A DNA stretch of 64,000 bases from assembly GCA_017607445.1 (NCBI GenBank), contig JAEVHH010000001.1:310001-374000 (forward strand), read 5' to 3'. How positions within the stretch are numbered: position 1 is the stretch's first letter; each line of letters starts with the position of its first letter. A program made the position numbers and the translations under genes. Below the pieces are notes generated by a model. It ran no database searches. It worked only from the letters and a program-made list of their open reading frames with translations, and was not told the DNA's origin. Shown here piece after piece: positions 12,540 through 24,255 of this stretch. The DNA comes from Histoplasma ohiense. Taxonomy: Eukaryota; Ascomycota; Eurotiomycetes; Onygenales; Ajellomycetaceae.

Positions 12540-15498
12540 ACTGTCACAGTGAAACTCACTATATCTAAGAATCTACAAAAAATGCTTGCACTAGTAGACT
12601 CTGAATCAGAAGTGAACTGTGTCAATGAATTTTGAACAAAAAATCACAATCTAGAAGCTGCTCACTGCAAAATCAAAATGATCAAGTCAATTGATGAATG
12701 CATAATGCACTTCTTTGAAGAGTATAACATTGCAACTACTGTCACTGATCACAAGAATAATGCACAGCAGACATCTCATTTCTTTTATGTGATGAAGATG
12801 GAGGACTACAGTCTTGTATTAGAATTTCTTTGATTAAGACAAACAAATTCTCTTATAGATTGATCAGATGAACAATTCTTCTTTAGAAGCTCTGAAGATG
12901 AACAATAGCTTCAAATTATTTCTGAATAAGATGTCTTAGCTGAAGTTCTCACAGAAGCTAGAGTAGAAATGTTTGTAGTATTATCTACAGAACATTCAAA
13001 AGACTCAAAGCATGCTTCATGCATATTCTCAGCTGTGTATTCAGACTTGCCAATCAGTCTACTCAATTATGTCATGTCATATGCACATATCTTCTCAGAA
13101 GAAGCTGCTATAAGCATGAAAAGATCAGAAGAGACAGAACACTGTATAGATTTCAAGTCTGATGTGCAATCTTCATTTATATCAATATACAATCTCTCTG
13201 AAACTGAGTTAGCTGTTCTAAGAGAATATTTAAAAAATGCATTAGATAAAGAGTGGATACAATCATTCAGTAGCTCAGCTGATGCACTGATTCTCTTTAT
13301 TCTCAAAAAAGATGATGAACTCTGTCTTTGTGTAGACTATTGAGGATTAAATTGAATCATCATCAAGAACTGATACTCTCTATCTCTAATAAGTGAATTA
13401 TTTGATAGATTTTCAAAAGCCAAGATATTCACTAAGCTGAATCTTTGAGATGTCTATCACTGCATACTTATAGCAGCAAAAGACTGTTGGAAGACAGTCT
13501 TTAGAACAAAATATGAACATTTTGAATATGTAGTTATGTCATTTGAACTAGCTAATGCTTCAGTGACATTTCAAGCATACATTAACAATGCCTTGTCTGA
13601 TTTGTTGGATATATGTTGTGTTGTCTATTTGGATGACATTCTCATATTCTTCAATTCAAAGTAGAAATATAAAGTGCATGTTACTAAGATGCTAGAACAT
13701 CTCAAGTGTGTGAATCTATTTGCAAAACTCTCTAAGTGTGAATTTGAAGTGGACAAAATCTCATTTCTGAGATTTGTTATAGATACAAATGATGTCAAGA
13801 TGAAGTCAGACAGAGTCTTCACTATTGTGAAATGACTTACATCTAAATCAATTAAAGAGGTTCAATTCTTCTTGAGCTTTGCTAATTTCTATCAGTGATT
13901 TATTAAGTCTTTCTCCTCTATTGCAGCCCCATTATTTGAACTTACAAAAGAGAGCAAGAAGAGAGAAAGAAAAGCCACTTTTATATGAACAGAAGATGCT
14001 CAAAGTGCTTTTAATGAGCTCAAATTGCATTTTATACATGCTTCTCTATTAGCTCATTTTGACTCAGCTCAGTGTATTCAGATTGAATCTGATGTGTTCA
14101 CTTTTGCAATCACTGCTATTCTGTCACAGTTGCAGAATGATGAGCACTGACATTCAGTTGTCTTCTGATCAAGAAAGTTGATTGATGCAGAAATGTGTTA
14201 TGATACTCATAATAAAGAACTCTTGACTATTGTAGCAGCATTTAAGAATTGAAGACACTATCTGAAGAGAAGTTAGTATTCAATTCAAGTCTGATCTGAT
14301 CATGCCAATCTGCAGTACTTTATGATGACTAAGAAACTGAATAGATGTCAGATCAGATGAATGAAAGCTTTATTTGCTTATGATTTTGTATTACTGCATC
14401 ACTCTGAATCAAAGAATTCAGCTGATGAGCTCAGTCATTGTGCAGACTACAGTGAGATCTATAATGATCAAACTATATTATCTACTCTGCAACAGAAGCT
14501 GAAACATGAAGTTAGACTAGACTGAAAAACTAATACTTCTTTTCAAAATGATATTTCTTCTGATGTAGTCTGTGCATGAATCTCTAATGAGCAAAATGCT
14601 TCTTTTAATGAGTGAAAAGTGCTTTATATGTTGATGTCTTCTATCTCTCATGTAAACTCTTCCCCTCCATTGTGTGTTGAGCAATATATGCCCCAGATTG
14701 CAGTCAATAAGACTATTCTTGAAGACTCAGCATATATAGAAATGTCTGAATCCTTCATCTCATTTCTGAGTAAAGCACAGAAGATTGATTCTTTTGCTGC
14801 TGAGCAAAAAGAAAAGATAAAAGAGAAGAGTATGACTGTTGCTGAAAATATACTATAAACAATTTCTGAGAATGATATATTATGTGCTGATGATTGTGTG
14901 TATATCTCTCAACAAAAGATACTTATTGATGAAATTATCAGTGCAAACCATGATGATTCACAGAGGGGTCACTTTGATATAAAAAAGTTTATAGATAGCA
15001 TTCAGAACAAATACTATTGACATGAGCTAGTCAGAGATATCAAAGATTATATATCCACTTGTGATACTTGTCAAAGAGTAAAGTCAAAACAGCACAGACA
15101 ATATGGAGAATTGAGTACAATTCTTTTATCATCAAATTTTTTTGAGTCTATTACTATAGATTTTATTACAGACTTGCCAGCCTCTACATTCCTTCATCAA
15201 ATCTATGATGCAATTTTAGTGATTGTGAATATATATATCAAGTTTACAATCTATATTCCTTGCATCAAAAACATTACAGCTGATGAACTAGCAGAAATTG
15301 TTTATATCAAGTTCTATACAATTTATGAAGTGCTCAAAAACCATATATCTGATTGAGGTTTGCTGTTTACAAGCCATTATTGATCCACCTTTTGTTATAT
15401 GCTAGGTGTACACTGGAAACTTTCAACAGCCTTTCACTCTCAAACAGATGATCAAATGAAATGACAAAATCAAACCTTGAAACATTATCTCTGATGCT
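12540..15498 (+). pseudogene. pol of copy B, 5' part (PR, RT, RNase H, integrase start)
   Basis: A protease remnant around 12580-12640 (ALVDSESEVNCV-like) is followed by the RT N-terminal domain at 12969-13343. The RT active-site block lies at 13610-13660 and reads CVVYLDDILIF. RNase H follows at about 14050-14420. The integrase zinc-binding and core segments span 14880-15498, with FITDLPAS and DAILVIVN visible. The frame is cut by the hAT insertion at 15507 and by many earlier stops. It continues at 21391. Confidence 0.87.
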
Positions 15499-15639
15499 TT
15501 ACCAACTAGACTGGCCGTGTGACCGTGCATGGGACCATGACCAATTTTAGCGTTGGTCCCATTCTCGTATATTTTGGTCCTGGTCCCATATATTGTTTTT
15601 CAAACCAGTCACTTTACACTGTTTGTATTATAGCTCTGA

Positions 15640-17180
15640 TCCCATTTCACTGTTTATGAGAAATATTTAGGTCTCAAATACTGTTCTTACCTTGATTTCT
15701 GAGTCACAGTCCCATTTGGTCCCATTTTACAAAACAGAATCAAATGGGACCATGACTTACTCATAATTACATAATACATATACCTTTATGCTGGATGGTA
15801 GCTAATTATGATGTGAGTGTTACCAAATATTGTTACCTTTTTGATGTCACAACAGAAATATCATTATATGTCTGTAGGCATTTTGAAAATTAAAAAACAA
15901 AAACAAAAACAACAACTGAGAATATTATAAAAAAAAAAAAAACAAAAACCTCCAGCAAAAAAAAAAATAATGAAAAAAAAAAAAATAAAAATAAAACAAA
16001 ACTCATTTTTCCAATCTATAATCATCAAAAAAATTACTACTCAATTCTTCAGCAATCTCCATCATCAATCTAATATCCCTCACAGTGAGAGTCATCTGCT
16101 TACAATGAATCATGGTCTTAAGACCATCTATGAAATGATTAGTGAGATATTGTTACATCTGTTTTCATATGATATCATACACTCAAAAAGTGTGATCAAT
16201 GTTGTCTTCACAGCAACTTGGAGAGCATTGAGGGCAGAATGCTGGAAGCAATACTTCCCCCCATCAATCTCTCAGACAAAATGTGCAAACACAGCTTTGA
16301 GGAAAATGAGATCCCCAGACTTCTGATAATAACAGATCTCATGAATAGCTTCTACTTTCATATCAGTATCTAGCATTATCAAAAAGTGTTACTTTGAATT
16401 TCATACTCTGCTTATCCACTTTTTTCATACAAGGGTGGGGGTTGCGCACCTCCCACACAGCACAGTGAGCATTGAAATGCTGCTTGTGATGGTGAGCTCA
16501 GGCCACTTCCCACTCCACCACTCACTGCTCATATGCTGCCTTGCAGGAAGCAGCAGTTGTTGGCATTGCTCTCTGATGAGGGATACTCTTATCACAGGCC
16601 ATTTTTTTTGTTGGAGAGGGGGGGAGGAATTGAGGAGTGAGGGGGGAGGAATTGAGGAGCAAGAGGGAATGGATGCAGAGAATAGATGTATAAATTTCAG
16701 AGAAGAAAGGACAGAGACTTGTGGCAATGGATTTGCTAGATAGAATCAATTAATCAATCAATATTCATTCACAGAAAACATTGAGATATTCATATTGCTT
16801 TTAATAGTTAACATACTGCTGCAGAATTATGATGGGTTAGAGAGAGAAGAGAGAAAGAACAAAGAAAAAGAAAAACATATGTGAATGTTAAACTGAGAGA
16901 TTGCATATGCAAATAATCTCTATAGCAACAAAGAAACATCTCATCTGCATTCAGTCATAATATAACTTGCAGAGTGCATGCAGTATGTGATATCAACAAG
17001 TAGCACAAAAATGCAAACAGTGTTGCTATGAGACATGTAATTTTCCATAACATATAGAAGTAGATTTTCTTTCTTCTTGAATTCTTTGATATATCTCTAT
17101 TCTTCCCATCACATTTCTGTGTGGATAGTAACTTATAAAAAGAATATATTATTTTCTCTAGAAATCTCCATCATTACAAT
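15640..17180. other. hAT 5' non-coding region, no supported gene
   Basis: Contains subterminal 'tggtcccattt' repeats (15590-15760), poly-A tracts at 15928-15990 and a less mutated, more GC-rich stretch at 16425-16740. Roughly 100-residue frames exist on both strands there, but none shows a recognisable domain. It may hold the promoter of the genes downstream. Confidence 0.4.
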
Positions 17181-17186
17181 TAGAAC

Positions 17187-18099
17187 ATGTTTCTCTCCTT
17201 CTCTTCTGCTGAAAACATGTCTGCCTCCCTCTTCAAGGAACATTTGATGGCTCTGCATACCATCAAGACACACAAGCACCGCCATCACCTTGAGAGAGAA
17301 GAGAAAGAATTCTTCAAGCATGGAGAGGCTGACCACAAGGCACATCATATTGTCTTGAAAAAACTCTATAATGAAGTAGATTGATAACAATTTTGGGTAA
17401 CACTTCTGCTGAAATTTGACTAATATTATGAAAGGAATGATGCCAATGGCTCAATGTGTGAGAAGTTGGAGAAGAAAGCAGTGGAGTTGCTCATGCAGCA
17501 GCACTGGAATCAGAAGCACTCATGGAAATGATTTGAGATCAAGATGGAGAGAAAGAGGGCTGAGAAGATGGCAGCTGCAAAAAAGCATCATCAGAAGAAG
17601 ATTGAAGATGTATTTGCCTGCAAGACAAAGAAGCCCAAGCTGATAGATTGTATTTTGAATATATTCATTGATAATGCTTTTTGATAACAATTCTGTTGTC
17701 TAATTGATTAGCAGGCTTCTGAAGAGAATCAGGGCATTGGAGCCTTGTTTAGATCTCATATACACTCAATGATTCAGAACATTGAGGAGGCAGCATTGCT
17801 TTCTGAGCACACTAATTTGCTTGCTGCAGAGGTAGAATCTGAGGCAGCAGATCAAAAAATGCAGAACTTTGAAGCTTAAGTGAATTTGATGAAAAGAGAG
17901 AAGAGTCCTCTCTCATCTGAGAAGGTAGCTGAGAAGGGTTTTGAGGTGGTTGTTTCCTCAGATGAGAAGAAGAAGGAGAGAGAGGAGAAGAAAGAGAAGA
18001 ATTGAATTGTGAAGAATGAAGAGAAAGAGAAAGAGAAGGAGGAGAAGAAGAAGAAAAAGAAGAAGAAGAAAGTTGAAGAAGAAGAGAAAATGATCTAAG
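17187..18099 (+). pseudogene. Non-transposase gene carried by the hAT element, unknown function
   Basis: Three open blocks look like exons of one gene upstream of the transposase. Block 1 (17187-17384) is His/Lys/Glu-rich and starts MFLSFSSAENMSASLF. Block 2 (about 17440-17645) reads LEKKAVELLMQQHWNQKHSW, then KMERKRAEKMAAAKKHHQKK. Block 3 (about 17712-18099) begins QASEENQGIGALFRSHIHSM and ends in a long Lys/Glu run, EKEKEEKKKKKKKKKVEEEE. The three blocks run into intron-like AT-rich spacers. In-frame stops at a few TGA/TAA positions suggest a mutated copy. It has no resemblance to a transposase; a charged, coiled-coil nuclear protein is plausible but unproven. Confidence 0.45.
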
Positions 18100-18612
18100 A
18101 AAAAATTTTTTTTTTTACATATTTGTTTTTTAATATTTTTGTTAAATTAATTGTATTATTATCTGTCAGAGATTACAAATTTTTTATTTGATATTTTATG
18201 TTATGCAATTCTTTGTTGTGAGAATATATTATCGTAGTGATATTATGCTCATGATATATATATATATATATATGTGTATGTATACTGTAAGGTGTGTGTG
18301 ACTTTACATATAGTATCAGTAAACAATGAAAGGTGATAAATTCATACTGTGGAATTGTGATATATTAGAGATAGATAATATATCTAATGAATCAACTTTT
18401 TGTATAAACCTTAATAATATCTTTAATATTTTAATTATCATTCTTTTCTATTTTATCATAATTTTGTTGTTGTTTATAAATATATTCTACTAGTGTTCTA
18501 ACCAATTAGAGTGGGTTAATGAAAAGGGAGTAAAAAAAAACTCAACAAATTTCTTAACTTTATTATCCTCAGAATTCATTCCACACATAATTTCTCATTA
18601 TTTATATTCATC

Positions 18613-21012
18613 ATGGCAACTTCAGTAATTGCTGAATCAGGGAATTCATCACCTTCTTTAATGAAGGTTCAAGATCTTATAGAAATAAGAGTGGATCAAA
18701 CAATTTATATTGTTTACAAGTTCTTGCAAGATGAGCTCTTTCAAGTCTGATGGATGCACACTTTCTTTTTTCTTGGTGATGAAAAACAATGCAATCTATG
18801 GAAAAGCCAGTATAGACAATGAGAAGATCTATGGAAAAACTTTCAACAAGTTGCTGTGAAGATCACTGAAGAGTCATTTCTCTGCTGTAATCATTGCAAC
18901 TCCATACAAAAACATCCATTCTGAAGTGGACATGAATCAGAAGAAATCACACAACATTTGAAATCTGCTGATTGTCTACAGCTTAGAGGAAAACATCAGA
19001 ATATTCTTCATGGACTGGTACTTATATCATCTACTCTCATTAATGGTAATGATATTTGGTAACACTTATGTACTATTTTGCAGGAAAACATGCGAAAATG
19101 ACAATGAACTGATGTCAATCTTTCAATTCCAACTCTTTCACCAGACAACTTTTGAGAACAACTTCTATGTCTATGTATATCCTTGAATCTTCCACTGTGT
19201 GCTGTCGAAAACTCGGAATTTTGAACTTTACTTCAAATGCTTAATTCACATATTCAAATTCCTCATCAATCCAGTCTCCACTCTTTCCTTGATACACATT
19301 ACAACAATGATATGCGACAACTTGAACTTCTGTTGAAGAAACAACAGAAGATATCACTGACAGTGGATGCATGGACAAGCACCAACAATCTATCCTTTTT
19401 GAGTGCAGTTTGTTATTTCATTGATGAGGATTGAAATTATAAAGAGAAATTGATTGGCTTTGAACAATTGAAGAGCAGTCATACAGATGAATATATGGCT
19501 GATGTTCTCATGACAATCATTAAAAATGATTACTGAAATATTTCATCAGATCTTCTCACAATCACAACAGACAATGCAGCAAACAACTTGATCATGATGC
19601 AGAGTCTGAAACAAAAACTGGTATTGTATAGATAAAATAGTAAATGTGGACATATTCTCTGTATTGCACACATTATTCAGCTTGTTGTTCAAGCATTGAT
19701 TAAAGGCCTGAATATTGAATCTGAAAACACAGAACTGGTCAGTTGTTTTGATGAGAATGATGTTGAAATTGTTACTCACATCACATTCTCATCAACCCTT
19801 CACAAGGTAATGATATTTGATAATGCTTCAGTGAAAATTGATCAATTTGCTAACTATCTTATTATCTTTTTTAGATTCATCACATTGCCAATGCAATCAG
19901 TACTTCTCCCAAACAACAACAATGATTCCACAATATTCAAGTCACACACAGCTCAGTTCCTCCTCTTAATATGATACAAAATATTCAAACACAGTGGAGT
20001 TCTATCTATAAGATGGCAGTTCAAGCACTTCAACTAAAAGATGCTGTGAATCATTGAGTTCAGAATTCTGAGCAAGAGAAGATTCATGCTCTGAAACTTT
20101 CTGATACAGAGTGAGCACAGTTAAAATATGTTGTTGAACTGTTGTTTATCTTTTACAAAACAACAAAGGCTGTGTCTATTACAGTAACACCAATGATGCA
20201 AGCTTCTTGGTGGGTATACAACAGTTTATTTACTCATTTGAAAACTCAGATGACTCATGTATGAGAAGAGCAATTCTGGAATAGAGTTATTTCTGCAGCA
20301 ATTGAAAGAGCTTGAGACAAACTTGCAGAGTATTATGCAAGAATCAATCAACCATTTGCTGATTACTATGCTGTTGCTGCTGTACTTGATCCCTCTCATC
20401 GAATCAATGCATATACTCCCGGGGATTGGACGGCGGAAGAACGACAAATCTATGTTGATATAGTTTGAACATACTACAACAACAACTATCAACAATATGA
20501 ACAGAATAATACACAAATTGAAGAGTCAATAAAGCATGATTCTTTGATTAGTAACTTTGTTTTTTATAATACTCACTGAGATATTGATATTAATCTGTTA
20601 CTAATATTTATTGATTAAGGATTTGCACTTGTTGATTGCTGCTGAAAATCTGAGCAAACAAAATTCTTGCAACACTGAATTTGACTGCTATCTATATGAT
20701 GATTCTGTTAATATCAAAGGAAAATCTATTTTAGATCTGTGGAGGATGATCAGCAGTCAGTACCCAACAGTGGCAATGATGGCACATGATATTCTGACAA
20801 TTCCATTGGCAGGAGTTGGTATGGAGAGAAAGTTTAACTCAAGTCAAGATATTTGTCACTATCATCATAGTCAATTGCAAGGAGAAACTGTAAAGAAATT
20901 GATGATGATTAAGCATGGAAAAGAAAAAGAAATTGTTGATAAGAATTCTATTGTGGCAGAATTCTCTTCCAATGATATAGTGGAGGAAAAAATTGGGTGT
21001 GATTGTATATAG
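18613..21012 (+). pseudogene. hAT transposase, inactivated
   Basis: The start MATSVIAESGNSSPSLMKVQ is followed by a BED-type zinc finger remnant (CCNHCNSIQKHPF, then H...H) near 18890-18970. The core reads KISLTVDAWTSTNN and SAVCYFIDED at 19330-19435, followed by LTITTDNAANNLI near 19555-19590. The C-terminal dimerisation domain at 20700-20925 reads DLWRMISSQYP, MMAHDILTIPLAG and GMERKFNSS. These are hallmarks of hAT transposases, which excise and reinsert the element in the nucleus. Short introns with GGTAA donors seem to lie near 19045-19085 and 19808-19870. Multiple stops inactivate it. Confidence 0.85.
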
Positions 21013-21390
21013 TATTAATGAGCTTGTGAGCATTACCAATAATCGTTACCAATTGTCATGTATTGTGAGCGTTACCAATAATCATTACCAATTGTCATGT
21101 ATTACATAATCATCAGAATGGGACCAAACTTGAGCTAAAATCATGATCAGTCCCAGGTCATGTTCTTGTTTTTCATAGTCAGTCACTTTGCATGGAATAA
21201 TAAATTTTGTTGGTTCCATAATAGTCATGTTAGGTCTAAATCTGATCCTTTTACACTTCATTTCTGAAAATTTTGGTCTCTTTACACTCTCATTCTGATC
21301 CTGGTCCCACTGGAAATCACGCCAAGAAATGGACTGGGACCAAACCAAACCAAATCAAATGTGAAATTCATGGTCCCACCGGCCAGCCTA

Positions 21391-22090
21391 TTACCAACTA
21401 TCATCAAGATGACTGGGCATGCTGACTACTGCTAGCACAGTTTGTTTACAATATCTCTCAACATGCCTCTACTGAAATGACACTCATGAAAGCCTTAATG
21501 AGATATCAATCTGATTTGAAAATTAATGTCAGCAAATCACTACAACCAGTCACCATACATGCTGCTAGCTGTGTGAAACATATTGAGGAAACATGCCATA
21601 AGCTCATTGAGAATCTACAAAAGATGTGACAAGCACAGAAAATCTATTATGATGCAAAACATAAGCTTCAACAATTTAAAATAGATGACTATATCATGCT
21701 CAATGCAAAAAATCTCTGATTGCTGCATCTGGTTTGCAAACTTGATCATAAATATGTTGAATTCTTCAAGATTCTGAATATCATCAGAAAACAAGTGTAC
21801 AAACTAGAACTGCTATTTTCATATAGAAGCATTCATTCTGTATTTCATGTATCTTTATTGAAGTCATACAACCGCAGAAATGGAGCTCTATCAGAACCAG
21901 AACTGAAACTTGTCAACAGTGAAGAAGAATATCAAGTTGAAGAAATTCTTGAAAAACAACAACAAAAAAACAAACCTCTGAAATATCTTATGAGATGAAT
22001 AGATTGAAGTTCTAGTGATAATATATGAGAACTGAAAGAAAATGTATTGAACACTCAGACATTCAAAATCTTTCTTGAACAAAAAAACAA
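21391..22090 (+). pseudogene. pol of copy B, 3' part (integrase C-terminus, chromodomain)
   Basis: Resumes the integrase frame after the hAT insertion: FVYNISQHAST, LMRYQSDLKINVS and ASCVKHIEETCHKLIENLQK. The SH3-like end is at 21720-21870 (YRSIHSVFHVSLLK-YN) and a chromodomain relic at about 21905-22085 (EEEYQVEEILEKQQ, LKYLMR). Stops are scattered. Confidence 0.85.
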
Positions 22091-22349
22091 ATGACAAATA
22101 CAAAAACAACATACCCTCAAATGCCAAAAGCATGAACATCAAGTTGAAAGATATCAGAAGTGCAAATTCTAAATTGAAAAATGCTAGAAGTACAAATCTC
22201 ATTCAAACTTCAATCAAATACATTTTTTTTTAAGAATTTTATCAGAGAAAAGAGAAAAAGGAAAAAAAAAAAAAATTCAATTTGAGTATAATAAATACAA
22301 AAGATAAAATATACAAGTAAGAAAAAGACAAAGAAAATGGGCTCTAAGA

Positions 22350-23450
22350 AAAGTCTAAAGACTTTCAGTTCATTCACTCTCATTTCAATATCTTTCATTT
22401 CTCACTTTCTCTTCTTTCTTCCATCATCTCTCTCATTCTCTCTCTCTGCCACTCTCATTCAATACTCCTTCTGGTACTCATATATTATCAGCACTCATTT
22501 TGAGTGCAGAGATATAGACAAATATCTATTCCACAAGATATTTATCTTCTCATATCTTTCCTCCCTCATCAATCTATTCATTTTTTGATACATTTAATAA
22601 AGAAAGATATTTTCTTTCATCTTCTTCTCTCACTTCTTCACTATCTGAGACACCCTCTCCCTCTGCTCCACTGATGTCAGTGGCAAATTGACAAAGAAAG
22701 CAGGCATCACAGACACTGCTGCAGTCATCAGCATCTTCACAATCTTCTTTATTGACTCTTCAGTTAACTTCTTCTTCATCAATCTTTTCTCAATCAATCT
22801 CTTTATCACAGAGCTTCTGAAGCTCATCTCTCTCAAAATCCTCATATTCTTCTCCACATTCTTCTCTTTCTCTAACATCTCTGCTCTGAAAGAATCAGAT
22901 ATAATCACAGTCTTCAAAACCTGCACCTCTGCAGACTCAGCTATTATCTGATGCTGAGATTATAGAGCATTCATCTCTGCTCTGTTCCAAGCAGACAGCA
23001 TCATCAGATGAGGTGTGTTCAATTGTTTTATCAAATGACAAAGATGACTTTTGTGACTGGCTATGTTCTCTTCAGTCATCATCTCTGTGAAGATAAACAC
23101 TCATCTGTGCATGATGTGCCTCAGAAGAGGTGTATCACACATCTAGCATTATTATCAGTATATCAACATTGCTAAGAACAAGAATTAAAGAGAATTACTC
23201 ACAGATTTGCAGAATTTCCCTGCAGAGGCACAAGCCTCACAACACTTTCAGATATTTGACCTCAGCACACATCAAAAATTGATGTTTCCAAGTCTAGAGA
23301 CACAATGTTCACATGAAATCTGACTGTTGTGCATCACATGATTAGAGCTAGAGCAATATAACAAGTGAACAGTGAATGGTGCTATATGAAAACAAGCTAG
23401 TGGTGCATGTGACCACACTAATAATGCCACTGGCAAGGAACACCAGCAAT
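22350..23450 (-). pseudogene. Antisense Cys-rich/coiled-coil gene of copy B
   Basis: The same antisense gene as in copies A and C. On the minus strand the Cys-rich block (about 23400-23195) reads SCEHCVSRLGN, then CVLRS, then KCCEACASAGKFCKS, followed by a gtgagt donor-like site. The coiled-coil block (22926-22630) starts MQVLKTVIISDSFRAEMLEK and includes LIEKRLMKKKLTEE and SVEQRERVSQIVKK. It retains a CX2C pair where A and C have mutated residues, which helps define the ancestral motif. Intron boundaries and function are uncertain. Confidence 0.55.
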
Positions 23451-23890
23451 AATATGTGATAAGTGTCAGTGAGGAAACAACTTACTTAAAATTGGGATAT
23501 TCAAGAGAGCCCATTTCAAAAAAAGGAGGGAGAGAGAGAGAGAATCAATGAAAATTTAAAAATCAATGAAAATTTAAAAATTTTTATTGAAAATAAAAAA
23601 TCACAGCAGGACAGGAAGAAGCTTTGATGATGGTCAAGTTAAAAAAGAAGAGAAATCTTCAAGAGAAAAGAAATTCTTTTTGCTTCTCTGCATGCAACCC
23701 CTGACAATCAAAGAATCCACCAATTCCACCTCATTAGAAAATTGATAACAATGCATATACAAGCTATCTAGAGGATGCGATTGATATACTGCTATCAACA
23801 AATGAAACTTACAATATGGGAATGCAATTATCTACTAGCAAGCAATCTATACAATCACTGAGAGCAGCTCTTATAAAAAAGAGGGGCAAT

Positions 23891-24160
23891 TGTAATGCAC
23901 TCATTTATTATTTCTTTATTATCTTCACTTATTCTTATCTCTTTCCATTATACTCTCGCTACTGCTATTTCTATATGTATATATATATATCGATGTATGT
24001 ATTTCACACATCTTCTTTCTCTTTCTTTTCTTCCTTAGTGATTAGCTACACTACACTATGTTACACTACTATATTACACTCTACAATATATTACTATTAT
24101 CTCTGCTACACTATAAACTATCTTCTACTATTACTCTTCACACTGTCACTACACCTCACA
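23891..24160 (+). repeat. 3' LTR of copy B
   Basis: 270 bp from TGTAATGCACTCATTTATTA to ACACCTCACA, followed immediately by the TATAT duplication and the rest of the interrupted copy A LTR. Confidence 0.93.
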
Positions 24161-24255
24161 TATATATACATATAGAAATAGCGGTAGCGAGAGTATAATG
24201 GAAAAAGGTAAGAATAAGCGAAGATAATAAGGAAATAATAAATGAGTGCATTACA
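24161..24255 (-). repeat. 5' LTR of copy A, right portion
   Basis: Continuation of the LTR interrupted at 10822. It ends with the reverse complement of TGTAATGCAC at 24255 and is followed by the GACAC duplication that closes copy A. Confidence 0.92.

Larger units (their letters stand above)
15507..21390 (+). mobile_element. hAT-family DNA transposon inserted in copy B integrase
   Basis: This 5884-bp element starts TAGACTGGCC and ends GGCCAGCCTA, near-perfect 10-bp terminal inverted repeats. The 8-bp duplication TTACCAAC at 15499-15506 and 21391-21398 is the TSD length typical of hAT elements. Copy C retains the uninterrupted target (ttatcaac, about 56778). Subterminal regions are rich in 'ggtcccattt' motifs. 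It carries a hAT transposase relic (18613-21012) and a second, unrelated open region (17187-18099). Confidence 0.93.
10823..24160 (+). mobile_element. Chromovirus copy B, nested in the LTR of copy A
   Basis: Plus-strand element with 270-bp LTRs at 10823-11092 and 23891-24160. The direct TATAT duplication at 10818-10822 and 24161-24165 shows it inserted into the 5' LTR of copy A. Its gag and pol match copies A and C. A polypurine stretch (aaaaaagagggg, about 23876-23887) precedes the 3' LTR. Its integrase region is interrupted by the hAT transposon at 15507-21390. Stop codons are abundant, so it cannot encode active proteins. Confidence 0.95.
3480..24255 (-). mobile_element. Chromovirus (Ty3/gypsy) copy A, interrupted by copy B
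   Basis: A full-length minus-strand LTR retrotransposon flanked by GACAC at 3475-3479 and 24256-24260. The left (3') LTR is 3480-3745. The right (5') LTR is split into 10647-10822 and 24161-24255 by insertion of copy B. Between the LTRs, on the minus strand, lie gag, a zinc knuckle, protease, reverse transcriptase, RNase H, integrase and a chromodomain relic, in that order. Frames are destroyed by stop codons. Without copy B the element is about 7.4 kb, the same as copy C. Confidence 0.93.

Noticed and set aside
16425..16743. Overlapping ~100-residue frames on both strands of the hAT
   Set aside because: Opposed frames in one GC-richer patch, no domain, no splice context.
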